Positions 20,246-29,634 of a DNA stretch of 64,000 nt are shown one piece after another. Below the pieces are notes generated by a model, which ran no database searches, was not told the DNA's origin, and saw nothing but the letters and a program-made list of their open reading frames with translations. Each line of letters begins with the position of its first letter. Position 1 is the first letter of the stretch. The position numbers and the translations under genes were made by a program. This stretch comes from Pectobacterium atrosepticum (GTDB taxonomy: Bacteria > Pseudomonadota > Gammaproteobacteria > Enterobacterales > Enterobacteriaceae): the NCBI GenBank assembly GCA_019056595.1, contig CP036163.1, forward strand, positions 248,001 through 312,000, written 5' to 3'.

Positions 20246-21082
20246 TTAACGTAACTCGCTAACCTTGACGTGATCCATGTCACCGAAAACTTGATTCTCG
20301 CCAACCATGCCCCAGATAAAGGTGTAGCGTCTGGTGCCAACACCGGAATGAATCGACCAGCTCGGTGAAATCACCGCCTGCTCGTTTTTAATAACTATGT
20401 GACGGGTTTCCTGCGGTTGCCCCATCATGTGGAAAACGGCCGTTTCCTCATCCATATCAAAATAGAAATAGACTTCCATCCGGCGCTCATGCGTATGACA
20501 AGGCATGGTGTTCCACAGGCTGCCTTCAGCTAACTTGGTTAATCCCATGGTGAGCTGGCAGGTTGGCAATACATCGGGAACAATGTATTTGTTAATTGTG
20601 CGACGATTACAGCTTGCATCTTCTCCCACGGTTTGTGGTGAAGCGTCAGCTTGGGTAATCTTGCGGGTAGGATATGTCGTATGTGCAGGCGCGCTGTTGT
20701 AGTAGAACTTGGCCGGGTTAGTGGCATCAGTGCTGGTAAACTGCACGTCTTTCACGCCCATGCCAACATAAATTGCTTCTTCATTACCCACGTCATAGCG
20801 CTCGCCATCGACAGTAACGGTACCCGCGCCGCCAATGTTGATGGCTCCGAGTTCGCGACGCTCAAGGAAATAGCTAACGCCGAGTTGTTTACCCACTTCA
20901 CCGCCAATCGTTACGGCGCTGTGTACGGGCATGATGCCACCGACGATGATTCGGTCGATGTGGCTATAGGTCATAGTGTAGGCATCGGCAGAAAAAATCT
21001 GTTCGATCAGGAATTCACGACGCAGGCCTGCTGTATCTAGCTGCTTCGCGTGATCGCTGTGAATGCTTTGACGAACTTGCAT
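20246..21082 (-). CDS. kduI: 5-dehydro-4-deoxy-D-glucuronate isomerase KduI
   Basis: Isomerises 5-keto-4-deoxyuronate to 2,5-diketo-3-deoxygluconate. 278 residues, the usual length, double cupin fold. The zinc ligands known from the family are visible: H196 and H198 in [12 protein letters not shown]203, and H245 in SIHSGVG. It is the first gene of kduI-kduD and is divergent from kdgF across 362 bases that contain an excellent KdgR box. Confidence 0.97.
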   Translation of the reverse strand: MQVRQSIHSDHAKQLDTAGLRREFLIEQIFSADAYTMTYSHIDRIIVGGIMPVHSAVTIGGEVGKQLGVSYFLERRELGAINIGGAGTVTVDGERYDVGNEEAIYVGMGVKDVQFTSTDATNPAKFYYNSAPAHTTYPTRKITQADASPQTVGEDASCNRRTINKYIVPDVLPTCQLTMGLTKLAEGSLWNTMPCHTHERRMEVYFYFDMDEETAVFHMMGQPQETRHIVIKNEQAVISPSWSIHSGVGTRRYTFIWGMVGENQVFGDMDHVKVSELR

Positions 21083-21444
21083 TTCTTAGCCTCTCTTTCA
21101 GAGAAAAACAAAAATCAGGCGCCGTTCCAAGAAGAGGAATCGTTCCTGGCGAAAGCGCCGGGCGAAACAGATGATGTTGCGTGGCAGTGACAACGTCACC
21201 TGTTCCTCAACATGCCCGGTTCTTTCTTGTTATGCGGGATGATAGTTTGGATGAGATGCGAATTCAATAAAAATGAAATAATGTTTTATTTATTTCTTGA
21301 GGGCCGTCATGGTTTTGCTTATTTTATGTTTCTTCTGGTACTGATGTGGCTAAAATGTCGCAATCCATAGCCATGCATTCGTTGTCGTACACGGTTTGTT
21401 GACGCAATAGAAGGTATGGGCAAAAAGAGCGTTAGAGGAGAGAG
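21083..21444. other. Divergent control region between kduI and kdgF
   Basis: 362 bases with no gene. It contains the KdgR box at 21271-21291 and a short perfect hairpin (GTGAC-AAC-GTCAC, near 21187-21199). The long distance from the box to the kduI start (about 190 bases) implies a long kduI leader, or that the box serves mainly kdgF. Confidence 0.6.
21271..21291. promoter_or_regulatory. KdgR operator between kduI and kdgF
   Basis: AATGAAA-TAATGT-TTTATT is a near-perfect KdgR palindrome, with one change in the right half-site. It is the best match of the three candidates in this window. Confidence 0.85.
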
Positions 21445-21780
21445 ATGATGAGAAGATACTTTATTGATGATGAAACGCCATGGGAAGAGCTGGGCGGTGG
21501 CATTAAACGTAAAATCATGACATGGAGCGATGAGCTGATGATGGTTTACGTGCACTTTGATAAAGGTGCGATTGGTACGCCGCACTTCCATGAGATTCAC
21601 GACCAGATTGCTTATGTTGCCGCTGGCAGCTTTGAAGTCGTGATCGAAGGTGAAAAACGCACCCTGAAAACGGGCGACGCCTATCTGGCGGTGAAACACG
21701 AGATGCACGGCGTGGTTTCGCTGGAAGACGGTAGCGTACTGATCGATGCTTTCTCGCCTAAGCGAGCTGATTTCCTGTAA
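21445..21780 (+). CDS. kdgF: KdgF, cupin enzyme that linearises unsaturated uronates
   Basis: Converts the cyclic 4,5-unsaturated monouronate released by lyases to its linear keto form, feeding KduI. Small cupin of 111 residues (or 110 from the second ATG at 21448; the GAGGAGAG site serves either). Metal ligands: H47 and H49 in PHFHE, Q54 and H88, in the usual cupin spacing; the conserved D101 and R107 near the end fit the catalytic region. It is divergent from kduI and shares its control region. Confidence 0.93.
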   Translation: MMRRYFIDDETPWEELGGGIKRKIMTWSDELMMVYVHFDKGAIGTPHFHEIHDQIAYVAAGSFEVVIEGEKRTLKTGDAYLAVKHEMHGVVSLEDGSVLIDAFSPKRADFL

Positions 21781-21870
21781 TTCCTCAAAGCGTGGCCGGT
21801 ATAGTCGTCGGCCACGCTTTCGTCATATCCTGCAACTTCTGCTTTTTTCTATTCTTCTACTTCTTTATTC

Positions 21871-22536
21871 CTACACCAAATGTTCAGCGGTCAGCTGATT
21901 CAGAGAATCCAACTTATAGTCGGCTAGCGCCCAGCGTGCGTCAGCGAGAAATTCAGCCTGTGGAATAACGATAGAGCGCATGCGCGCTGCTTTGGTTGCG
22001 ATCATACCATTCACCGAATCTTCCAACGTAACGCACTGCGCAGGAGAAACGCCGAGTCCGTTTGCTGCATTCAAATACACTTTTGGATGAGGTTTACTGT
22101 ACGGCAGCGTCTCGGCTGACATCAGGACATCAAAGTAGTGATCCAGATTAAACATACGCAGCACCTGCTGCTGCATGTGGAGCGGTGAAGCTGAAGCAAG
22201 TCCGATCTTGAGATTCTGTTCACGACATAGTTGCAGCGCATGTTCGACGCCAGGCAGAAGAGGACGCTGTTCGGCAACGAGTTCGATAGCGCGCTCGATA
22301 ATACGGCGGACAACCTCATCCCGACTTGGGGTCGCCCAGGGAGAATGTTGATACCAGAGATCGACAACCATATCGATGCGTAAACCCAGGGTATCTTTCA
22401 TTGCGTGTCGTAGCGAAATATCTACGCCCAGTGAGGCGATCACCTCCAGCTCGGCCTTATCCCACAATGGTTCTGAGTCGATCAGCAGCCCATCCATATC
22501 GAAAATAGCTGCTCGTATAGAAGAATCAAAGGACAT
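21871..22536 (-). CDS. hxpB: Hexitol phosphatase HxpB (YniC)
   Basis: HAD-superfamily phosphatase of 221 residues; the E. coli homologue acts on 2-deoxyglucose 6-phosphate and sugar-alcohol phosphates. Motif I IFDMDGLLIDSEP near residues 11-23, motif II LASASP near 113, motif III K in YSKPHPKVY near 146, motif IV LEDSVNG near 170. It begins the yniC-yniB-yniA block seen in E. coli, where ydjM is next; here the pectin island intervenes. Confidence 0.92.
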   Translation of the reverse strand: MSFDSSIRAAIFDMDGLLIDSEPLWDKAELEVIASLGVDISLRHAMKDTLGLRIDMVVDLWYQHSPWATPSRDEVVRRIIERAIELVAEQRPLLPGVEHALQLCREQNLKIGLASASPLHMQQQVLRMFNLDHYFDVLMSAETLPYSKPHPKVYLNAANGLGVSPAQCVTLEDSVNGMIATKAARMRSIVIPQAEFLADARWALADYKLDSLNQLTAEHLV

Positions 22537-22581
22537 ACCACTGTCTCCGTCAGCAAAGAAAAAGGAAATTTAATGGTAAAC

Positions 22582-22708
22582 TATACCCTAAATAAGTCGA
22601 GTTGCTGGACAAAACGCTAGCGTTTTGTCCAGCAACTCGGAGCGTTGGCTCGTCAGAGCGACGCTATGAAGGACTACGTAACGCGTGGCTTGAAGTATGA
22701 CGGGTATA
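22582..22708. repeat. ERIC-ended element with a variant core and perfect palindrome
   Basis: 127 bases, the exact ERIC length, with ERIC-type ends (TATACCCTAAATAA at left, GAAGTATGACGGGTATA at right). The centre does not match ERIC. Instead it carries a perfect 42-base palindrome at 22598-22639 centred on GCTAGC (arms of 21 bases, CGAGTTGCTGGACAAAACGC...). Related cores occur at 41349 and 44161. Confidence 0.85.
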
Positions 22709-22835
22709 ACGTTGCTATTGTGGCTTATCAGGCGGTGCGGGAGATAAAGTGTTGACTGCACGTAAACTTACAGTAGGCTACCCGTCGTACTAAAACGATA
22801 CATTACCAATGTTGCGTCGCTAAGAAGGGGTTCTC

Positions 22836-23384
22836 ATGACGTATCAACAGGCTGGCCGTATTGCCGTAGTTAAACGTATTGCCGGATGGATCCTTTTTAT
22901 TCCTGCGCTGCTTTCGACTTTCGTCTCGCTGGCTAACTATCTCTACGCTTACACCCAGAAGAAACAGGGTATTGACGCGGTTCTTCTGGATTTTTTGCAT
23001 CTAATGGTCGACATGGTGCGCTTTAATACGTCTTTCCTGAACATTTTTTGGTACAACTCGCCAGTACCGGATTTTACGCGTTTTTTCAGTGCGGCGACGC
23101 TGATGTTTTGGCTGATTTACATCCTGATTTTCATTGGCCTGGCGTTGCAGGTTTCGGGTGCTCGGATGTCTCGTCAGGCGAAGGCAATTCGGGAAGGTAT
23201 TGAAGATCAAGTGATTTTGGAAAAGATGAAAGGTGAAACAGGAAACACACGTGAGACGTTGGAGTCACGGGTCGTTGTTCCCGGGCACACGATTTTTGTG
23301 CAATTCTTTCCGCTTTACATCCTGCCAGTGATTATCGCTGGTGCTGGCTACATGGTATTACGCCTACTAGGATTGCCAGTCTGA
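22836..23384 (+). CDS. yniB: YniB-family membrane protein
   Basis: Conserved enterobacterial membrane protein of unknown function, 182 residues. Three or four hydrophobic segments are visible (about 18-40, 85-115, 150-175). A charged stretch about 110-135 is probably cytoplasmic. It lies between hxpB and yniA, as in E. coli, but transcribed in the opposite direction to both. Confidence 0.9.
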   Translation: MTYQQAGRIAVVKRIAGWILFIPALLSTFVSLANYLYAYTQKKQGIDAVLLDFLHLMVDMVRFNTSFLNIFWYNSPVPDFTRFFSAATLMFWLIYILIFIGLALQVSGARMSRQAKAIREGIEDQVILEKMKGETGNTRETLESRVVVPGHTIFVQFFPLYILPVIIAGAGYMVLRLLGLPV

Positions 23385-23453
23385 AGACGGTCTGGCGCAA
23401 CTTTTGCGCCAGACGCTAAAACTCCCTACCTGCCTTAGATCAAACATCTCACA

Positions 23454-24314
23454 TTAGCTCAAAAGCTGTCGCTCGATGAGTTGTTGCGCCTCAACAATAT
23501 TCTTGCCGCCGAAAAGATTGGCACGGTTAAGCAGATAGTAAATCTGGTAAATGGGTTGGCGATCGATAAAGTCTTTATCCAGCGGCCATACGCTCTGGTA
23601 ACCATCATAAATCTGTGCGGGTAGGGCCGGATAGCGTGGCAGCATTGCCAAATCGCACTCTCTGTCTCCCCAATAGCAGGCCGGATCGAACAGATACCCT
23701 CCATCCTGACTATTCGCACAATTATCCGGCCACAGGTCACCGTGCAAGAGCGACGGCTGAGGCTGATGCCCAGCGAGACGTTCATCGACGCGTGCGATCA
23801 GTGTTTCAATGTGGCCAAAATGCATCCCTTTTTCTGCCGCTAGCTGCAATTGCCACCCGATTCGCTGTTCGGCAAAAAAGGTCGCCCAGCGTCGCTGCCA
23901 GCTGTTTGGCTGCGGCGTTGTCGAGAGGTCGTTATCGAAATCCAGCCCAAACTGTGGCTGATCGCTCCACTGATGTAGACGTGCTAATTGTTCGCCCAAA
24001 CACCAGGCGCTGTGGGCATCTAACGGTTTGACGGGCAGATATTGCAGAAGCAGGAAGCTATAATCACGTGAACTACCGACACCATACACCTTAGGCACAC
24101 GAACCGTATTACTGCGGCTCAGTAGGTGAAGCTGATCGGCTTCAGCCGTGAATTTAGCCAGCATTTCACGACTATCGCATTTTACGAAGACGTCATGTTC
24201 GCCGTAGCGGACGTACCAAGCTGGGTGTATTTCACCGCCGGGTAATTCGCGGTGTTCCTGAATATCCGCAGTACCGTGATGCTCTTCCAAAAGTCGGCTG
24301 ATAGCTTGCCACAT
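23454..24314 (-). CDS. yniA: Fructosamine kinase family protein YniA
   Basis: Aminoglycoside phosphotransferase-like kinase of 286 residues; the family phosphorylates protein-bound or small ketosamines. Catalytic loop LLHGDLWPDN near 190 and metal-binding FDPACYWGDRECDLAML near 210 are intact, with the family signature LPGGEIHPAWYVRYGEHDVFVK near 23-44. Converges on yniB. Confidence 0.93.
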   Translation of the reverse strand: MWQAISRLLEEHHGTADIQEHRELPGGEIHPAWYVRYGEHDVFVKCDSREMLAKFTAEADQLHLLSRSNTVRVPKVYGVGSSRDYSFLLLQYLPVKPLDAHSAWCLGEQLARLHQWSDQPQFGLDFDNDLSTTPQPNSWQRRWATFFAEQRIGWQLQLAAEKGMHFGHIETLIARVDERLAGHQPQPSLLHGDLWPDNCANSQDGGYLFDPACYWGDRECDLAMLPRYPALPAQIYDGYQSVWPLDKDFIDRQPIYQIYYLLNRANLFGGKNIVEAQQLIERQLLS

Positions 24315-24407
24315 AAGGTCATCCTCCCGTTGATGTTGCCCGATACAATGCTGTTCACTGGGGTGATTCGTTTACGGTAACTCATTGAGCGCAATAAAAA
24401 TGGAATC

Positions 24408-24534
<127 letters not shown>

Positions 24535-24651
24535 CAGCACAGTGATACCGATAGGTTGAGATAGCGAGAAACAAGTATAGTCGGAATTAACAATAGCGGA
24601 GTTAGGATGACGCTCAATCCGGCAGATAAGGCAGTGAAATAAAGCATTTAA

Positions 24652-24684
24652 TGACGTAACCGACGGCTATTTCCGGTTACGTCA
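24652..24684 (-). terminator. Possible terminator after sitD
   Basis: An 11-bp perfect stem (TGACGTAACCG / CGGTTACGTCA) 20 bases after the sitD stop. The T tail is poor, so it may act as a 3' stabilising hairpin. Confidence 0.6.
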
Positions 24685-24703
24685 TGCTAAAAGGCTGAGG
24701 ATA

Positions 24704-25561
24704 TTACAGCGCGTCGGTGACAGCCTGAGATGCCGCCTGACGACGCTGTTTAAGCTGGTGGTAAGTCAACGCCAGCGTGAAGAACAGCGCCTGAACGATG
24801 ACGATGCAAGGGCCGGTTGCGCCATCAATATAGAAACTGATCAGGGTGCCAGCAATACAAGAAATGACGGAAACCAGCGTTGCGACAAGGACCATGCGCT
24901 CGAAACGTTTACAGATCATGAAGGCAATAATGCCCGGTGCAATCAGCATCGCGATCACTAAAATAACGCCGACGGCCTGTAAGGACGCGACGATGGTCAT
25001 CGCCAGCAGGCTCAGCAACCCGTAGTGCAGCAGCTTAACGGGCAGGCCAATGACTCGGGCATGATTGGGATCGAAGCAGTACAGCATGAAGTCTCGACGT
25101 TTTAACAAGATTATAGCCAGCGTCACCCCAGCAATCAGTAATATTTGCGTCAGTTCTTGCTGAGTGATGCCCAGCACGTTACCAAACAGAATGTGGTTCA
25201 GATGCTGATCGGTATCGATGCGCGCAAACATAACGAGCCCCAGCGCAAACATGCCGGAAAAGATAATTCCCATTACGGTATCTTCTTTGACCCGACTGTG
25301 TTCTTTCACGTACCCCGTTGCTACCGCACAAAAAATACCGGAAACGAAAGCCCCTATAACCAGGGGGATCCCCAGCAAGAACGCAACAACGATACCAGGC
25401 AAGACGGCATGAGAGATGGCATCGCCCATTAGCGACCAGCCTTTCAGCACCAGATAACAGGACAGGACTGCACAAACGGTTCCGGTTACCACCGCGGCGA
25501 GTAGCGCACGCTGCATGAACGGATAGGACAGGGGATCAATTAGCCAGCTAATGAGCGTCAT
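24704..25561 (-). CDS. sitD: Mn/Fe ABC transporter permease SitD
   Basis: Second permease of a SitABCD/YfeABCD metal importer, 285 residues, ABC-3 family with about eight hydrophobic segments. Contains LKGWSLMGDAISHAVLPG near 42, characteristic of the family. Its start overlaps the sitC stop by 4 bases (ATGA). Confidence 0.9.
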   Translation of the reverse strand: MTLISWLIDPLSYPFMQRALLAAVVTGTVCAVLSCYLVLKGWSLMGDAISHAVLPGIVVAFLLGIPLVIGAFVSGIFCAVATGYVKEHSRVKEDTVMGIIFSGMFALGLVMFARIDTDQHLNHILFGNVLGITQQELTQILLIAGVTLAIILLKRRDFMLYCFDPNHARVIGLPVKLLHYGLLSLLAMTIVASLQAVGVILVIAMLIAPGIIAFMICKRFERMVLVATLVSVISCIAGTLISFYIDGATGPCIVIVQALFFTLALTYHQLKQRRQAASQAVTDAL

Positions 25562-26421
25562 AATGCATCTCCTGATTGATCGCGTAACCGCAGGCGGCGC
25601 GATGCGAGTAACCCATGCTTGGGTGCAAAGACAAACGCCAACAGAAAAACGACGGTTTGCAACGTGACAATCACGCCGCCGGTTGCACCATCAAGGAAGA
25701 AGCTCAGATACGCGCCTACCGCGCTGGTGATCGCGCCGAGTGCAATAGAAATCACAACCAGACGACCAAAGCGGTCGGTGAGCAGATAAGCCGTAGCACC
25801 CGGCGTAATCACCATCGCGATGACCAAAATTGCCCCGACGGTTTGCAGCGCCGCAACAGTACAGGCACTCAGCAGCGTAAAGAACAGAATTTTTAGCTTC
25901 AGAGGGGAAAGACCAATCGAGCGGGCATGGTTCTCATCAAAGAACACAGCCAGCAAATCCTTCCATAGCAGGCAGAGAATCACGAACGTCACGCCGATAA
26001 TAATTTCAACCTGCAGGACATCTTCGTCGGCGATGCCCAAAATATTGCCGAAAATGATGGACTGCACGTTAACCGATGTCGGATTGAGCGAAATAATCAG
26101 CAGACCGACGGCGAAAAACGTTGAGAAAATAAAGCCGATAATCGCATCTTCGCGTAATCGGGTAATGTGACGGATTAGGGTCATTGCCAGTGCAGCGAGC
26201 ATACCGGTAAAAAATGCACCAGCCGCGTAGGGCAGGCCCAAGGCATAGGCACCGGCAACGCCGGGGACGACGGAGTGGGAGAGCGCATCGCCCATCAACG
26301 ACCAGCCTTTCAGCATCAGGTAGGCGGAAAGAAACGCGCACACGCCGCCGACTATCGCGCTGACCCAGATCGCTTTGACCATGTAGTTATAGCTGAATGG
26401 CTGCAACAGGATATCGATCAT
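25558..26421 (-). CDS. sitC: Mn/Fe ABC transporter permease SitC
   Basis: First permease of the importer, 287 residues, ABC-3 family, with LKGWSLMGDALSHSVVPG near 38 and eight hydrophobic segments. It is a clear paralogue of SitD. Its start overlaps the sitB stop by one base, so translation is coupled. Confidence 0.9.
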   Translation of the reverse strand: MIDILLQPFSYNYMVKAIWVSAIVGGVCAFLSAYLMLKGWSLMGDALSHSVVPGVAGAYALGLPYAAGAFFTGMLAALAMTLIRHITRLREDAIIGFIFSTFFAVGLLIISLNPTSVNVQSIIFGNILGIADEDVLQVEIIIGVTFVILCLLWKDLLAVFFDENHARSIGLSPLKLKILFFTLLSACTVAALQTVGAILVIAMVITPGATAYLLTDRFGRLVVISIALGAITSAVGAYLSFFLDGATGGVIVTLQTVVFLLAFVFAPKHGLLASRRLRLRDQSGDAL

Positions 26422-27311
26422 CAGGGCTTTTTCTCCTCCGGTATCACGCGTGATGCAGGAGGATCGCTCTTAGTCGAACCATAGAACACCGCCGGACGCT
26501 CATCATCTGTCAACACTGTCACCGAGCGGGCATCGTCGTCGTCATGAAGATGAGATCCCCCGAGGTTAATGTGCCGTAGAACGCCGCCGAACGTTTTCTC
26601 CAAATTGCTTTGGGTAAAGGTACTGTGCGTCGGTCCTGCGGCTAAAACGGTGCGATTGACCAAAATAACGTTGTCGCAAAACTCGGGAACGCTACCGAGG
26701 TTATGGGTCGCCACCAGAATTAAATGCCCTTCGTCGCGCAAGGTGCGAAGCAGATCGATAATCGCATTCTCTGTTTTGACGTCTACACCGGTAAAAGGCT
26801 CATCCAGCAGCAAAACACTGCCTTGCTGAGCCAGTGCCCGCGCCAGAAAAACGCGCTTTTTCTGCCCACCAGACAGTTCACCGATCTGACGATGTTGTAG
26901 CGATGAAAGCCCAACACGCTCCAGCGATTCCGCCACAATTGCGCGGTCTTGTTTACTGGGGATGCGCAGGAAATTCATTCTTCCATAACGTCCCATCATG
27001 ACCACATCGGAGACCAAAACGGGGAAATTCCAGTCCACGTCTTCTGTTTGTGGAACATAGGCAACCAGATTCTGTTTCAGCGCCTGATAGATCGGTTGCT
27101 GATTGAGCAGTACCTGCCCTGAGGTTGGCTTGACCAACCCCATGATGCTTTTGAACAACGTCGATTTTCCACTACCGTTTACGCCAACCAAGGCGCAAAT
27201 TGTACCGCCAGCCAAAGAAAATGAGGCGTGGCGAATGGCCTGATGCCCGTTGCTGTAAGTAACCGAAACATCATTGACTTCTAATGACTGTACTGCTCGA
27301 TCACTACTCAT
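26421..27311 (-). CDS. sitB: Mn/Fe ABC transporter ATPase SitB
   Basis: ATP-binding subunit, 296 residues. Walker [10 protein letters not shown] near 43-51, signature LSGGQKKR near 146, Walker [13 protein letters not shown] near 165, switch histidine in VATHNL. A histidine- and aspartate-rich tail ([13 protein letters not shown] near 252) could bind metal (inference). Overlaps sitA by 4 bases. Confidence 0.92.
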   Translation of the reverse strand: MSSDRAVQSLEVNDVSVTYSNGHQAIRHASFSLAGGTICALVGVNGSGKSTLFKSIMGLVKPTSGQVLLNQQPIYQALKQNLVAYVPQTEDVDWNFPVLVSDVVMMGRYGRMNFLRIPSKQDRAIVAESLERVGLSSLQHRQIGELSGGQKKRVFLARALAQQGSVLLLDEPFTGVDVKTENAIIDLLRTLRDEGHLILVATHNLGSVPEFCDNVILVNRTVLAAGPTHSTFTQSNLEKTFGGVLRHINLGGSHLHDDDDARSVTVLTDDERPAVFYGSTKSDPPASRVIPEEKKP

Positions 27312-28222
27312 TGATTAAATCCTTTAGCGATGGTTTCCACCGTCACTTGTAACAGGTCGATATAGGTCGGCACCGGGCCTTTTTCTGTAGACAGCGAATC
27401 AACATACAGCACGCCGCCATATTTCGCCCCCGTTTCTTTGCTGACCTGTTTCGCTGGTTTATCGGAAATAGTGCTCTCGCTGAATACCACAGGGATAGCC
27501 TTTTCACGCACGGTGTCAATCACTCGGCGCACCTGCTGCGGCGAACCTTGTTCATCGGCATTGATTGGCCAGAGGTAAACTTCATTGAACTGATAATCCT
27601 TCGCCAGATAGCTAAATGCGCCTTCACTGGTGACTAACCAACGCTGCTGTTCTGGGATGCGGGCGAGACGTTCACGCAACGGTGCGTCGAGAGCCTTAAT
27701 CTTTTCAGCATAGGCTTTCGCGTTACGGTTGTATGTCTCTGCATTGGCAGGATCGGCTTGAACCAGACCTTTGCGAATATTTTCAATATAAATTAATGCA
27801 TTGGAGGGAGACATCCAGGCATGCGGGTTCGGGTTGCCATTATAGGCACCTTCACGAATAGGAAGCGGTGTGATGCCTTCCGTTACCACAGCAGCGGGTA
27901 CATTTTTCACGTTCTCGAAAAAGCGCGTAAACCAGCGTTCGAGATTCATACCGTTCCACAGCACCAGCTGTGCAGACTGTGTCTTCACGATATCACGTGG
28001 TGTCGGTTGATAATCGTGAATCTCTGCCCCAGGTTTGGTGATGGATTCAACGGTTGCTGCATCACCTGCAATATTCTGTGCGATATCCTGAATGATGGTA
28101 AAGGTGGTGATGACTTTAAGCTTTTCAGCCGCCTGAGCGGATGTGTTGGCTAAAAGCAGCAATGCGCACGGCAGCGCGACACGGCGAAATAGGGCAGGCA
28201 AAGGGATGTGAAAGCCAATCAT
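27308..28222 (-). CDS. sitA: Mn/Fe periplasmic binding protein SitA
   Basis: Cluster A-I metal-binding lipoprotein-like receptor, 304 residues. The signal peptide runs to about residue 31 (ANTSAQA). Ligands expected from the family are visible: H in [12 protein letters not shown] in NPHAWMSP, E in TSEGAFSY and D near YVDSLS. First gene of sitABCD and preceded by a strong Fur box, so likely iron-repressed. Substrate Mn versus Fe cannot be separated by sequence alone. Confidence 0.92.
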   Translation of the reverse strand: MIGFHIPLPALFRRVALPCALLLLANTSAQAAEKLKVITTFTIIQDIAQNIAGDAATVESITKPGAEIHDYQPTPRDIVKTQSAQLVLWNGMNLERWFTRFFENVKNVPAAVVTEGITPLPIREGAYNGNPNPHAWMSPSNALIYIENIRKGLVQADPANAETYNRNAKAYAEKIKALDAPLRERLARIPEQQRWLVTSEGAFSYLAKDYQFNEVYLWPINADEQGSPQQVRRVIDTVREKAIPVVFSESTISDKPAKQVSKETGAKYGGVLYVDSLSTEKGPVPTYIDLLQVTVETIAKGFNQ

Positions 28223-28621
28223 GCGGATATCCTTACAAACCGTGAAAATGTCACTTGAGAATAATTATCAATATCATTTAAGTCAAGAGGCAGAGAAAAG
28301 CGGGGAGTTAATATTGGAGGGTGTCTCATGACACAAAAAATCACTGTTCGCAGGCACGTAGCACGCGCTTGCGTGAGTAAGGAACGCATCATGCTCCTTT
28401 GGTAACAGAAATGTTGCTTTAATTTAATGAATCGTACTTAAGGTTACAACGAAAGTCTAACGGTAACGGTGGTGAACTGTCTTGCAACTATACATGTGGT
28501 GAAATTTACGCCAAAAAACGAGAGAAATCTTCTGTAACCTTAAGAAAGTTCCGATGTTTGCCGATAAACCATAAAGAATGTGAGAGATGTCTCTATTTTA
28601 TACAAAAGGATTGTCAGTGAT
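28223..28621. other. sitA upstream stretch
   Basis: 399 bases. The Fur box lies at the left end. A 25-codon frame at 28328-28405 has a good GGAGGG site but no other support. Nothing else identifiable. Confidence 0.5.
28257..28275 (-). promoter_or_regulatory. Fur box before sitABCD
   Basis: GAGAATAATTATCAATATC matches the 19-base Fur consensus at 15 positions by my count and lies 35 bases before the sitA start. No MntR palindrome was recognised. Confidence 0.85.
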
Positions 28622-28717
28622 ATGAGCACAAAATCGGAACGACGTTGGAAGTTGGCAAGTTTGGCCTTATTGACTTTTTTGATGGCACTAATAGTGCTGC
28701 TGGTTCAAACAAGTTAA
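28622..28717 (+). CDS. Possible 31-residue membrane peptide
   Basis: Reads MSTKSERRWKLASLALLTFL then MALIVLLVQTS. A basic N terminus (K4, R7, R8, K10) followed by one hydrophobic segment (about residues 11-29) is the layout of single-span small membrane proteins with the N terminus in the cytoplasm. AAAGGA lies 11 bases upstream, slightly far. A hairpin with TTTT follows at 28826. I do not recognise a family. In E. coli this interval near yobF-cspC holds yebO and mgrB, and it resembles neither. Confidence 0.5.
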   Translation: MSTKSERRWKLASLALLTFLMALIVLLVQTS

Positions 28718-29159
28718 TTTCCAGCGTAATGAAAGGTTAGGCTATAAATAATTTCTATTATGTAATGTATTAATGCAAAAGATATAGATAGCATAAAAAT
28801 GACAATCGTTTTTAAACATTGATATAAGCGTGGCCGATATCTGGCACGCTTTTCGTTAATGGTCAATCTCTCTTCATATAAGAACGCGAATTATAGCTTT
28901 TTGTTATGATTACATGAGTGTTTTTCTTGAATTGCGACAGCTATCGCGTATTTTTTTACATAATAGAATCCGATTTCTGCTTATTGCTTAGCGTCAGACG
29001 GTGCTTGTGAATATAGGTGTCAGACTGCGTTATCGTGTATTAATGAACCAGTGGTGATGTGAATTTGTGCGGCACATCCATGACTGATAAAAAAGCCCTT
29101 GCCATCGTTTTCATAGTGTGTAATAACGCTTCTGGGTAAAACGAGGTACAGTTCTGTAT
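28718..29159 (+). other. Leader region of yobF-cspC
   Basis: 442 AT-rich bases. The first part ends in a terminator-like hairpin; the rest is probably the promoter and long 5' leader typical of cold-shock protein genes. No open frame of note. Confidence 0.5.
28826..28853 (+). terminator. Terminator-like hairpin after the small membrane peptide
   Basis: 7-bp stem AAGCGTG / CACGCTT with a 12-base loop and TTTT tail. Confidence 0.6.
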
Positions 29160-29276
29160 ATGAATGGCATTTTCAGTAAAGAAGACTTAAGTACAACCTT
29201 TAGCGTTGCATGTTGCTTCTCTGCCGATCCTTATCTTAGTGCCTCAAGCAGTAACGACTTTGGTTTGTCTGTATAA
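29160..29276 (+). CDS. yobF: YobF-family small protein
   Basis: 38 residues. [16 protein letters not shown] and the [14 protein letters not shown] stretch align with E. coli YobF (MCGIFSKEVLS..., FSAEPYIGASCSN). E. coli YobF is a stress-induced small protein encoded immediately before cspC, the same place as here. GAGG lies 14 bases upstream. The two are probably cotranscribed, the gap being 41 bases. Its function is unknown. Confidence 0.85.
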   Translation: MNGIFSKEDLSTTFSVACCFSADPYLSASSSNDFGLSV

Positions 29277-29317
29277 CGCCTTTTTGGCGGTTTAAACAAT
29301 TAAAGGAAATATTTGAA

Positions 29318-29527
29318 ATGGCAAAGATTAAAGGTCAGGTTAAGTGGTTCAACGAGTCTAAAGGCTTTGGTTTCATCACTCCTGCTGACGGCAGCAAAGA
29401 TGTATTCGTACATTTCTCTGCAATTCAAGGCAACGGCTTCAAAACTCTGGCTGAAGGCCAGAACGTAGAATTCGAAATTCAGGATGGCCAGAAAGGTCCT
29501 TCCGCAGTAAACGTCACTGCGCTGTAA
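29318..29527 (+). CDS. cspC: Cold shock-like protein CspC
   Basis: RNA-binding OB-fold protein of 69 residues, nearly identical to E. coli CspC. RNP1 KGFGFI at 15-20 and RNP2 VFVHF at 29-33 are intact. CspC is a constitutive RNA chaperone that stabilises stress mRNAs. A strong AAGGAAAT ribosome site precedes it. A short hairpin (CCCGCCATGGTGCGGG near 29550) with TTTTTT follows. Confidence 0.97.
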   Translation: MAKIKGQVKWFNESKGFGFITPADGSKDVFVHFSAIQGNGFKTLAEGQNVEFEIQDGQKGPSAVNVTAL

Positions 29528-29548
29528 TTTTACAGCTCTGTTGCAAAA

Positions 29549-29573
29549 CCCGCCATGGTGCGGGTTTTTTGTT
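29549..29573 (+). terminator. Terminator after cspC
   Basis: CCCGC-CATG-GTGCGGG type hairpin with six T residues, 22 bases after the cspC stop. Confidence 0.85.
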
Positions 29574-29634
29574 GTCTGCGTTTTATCTGCATCCGTGATG
29601 CAATAAAGACGTTTTTAATGAGGAAAATGTGCCG

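Noticed and set aside
28328-28405. 25-codon frame with a GGAGGG site
   Set aside because: The reading is basic and unlike any known small protein; one ribosome-like site is not enough. Worth keeping in mind only if expressed.
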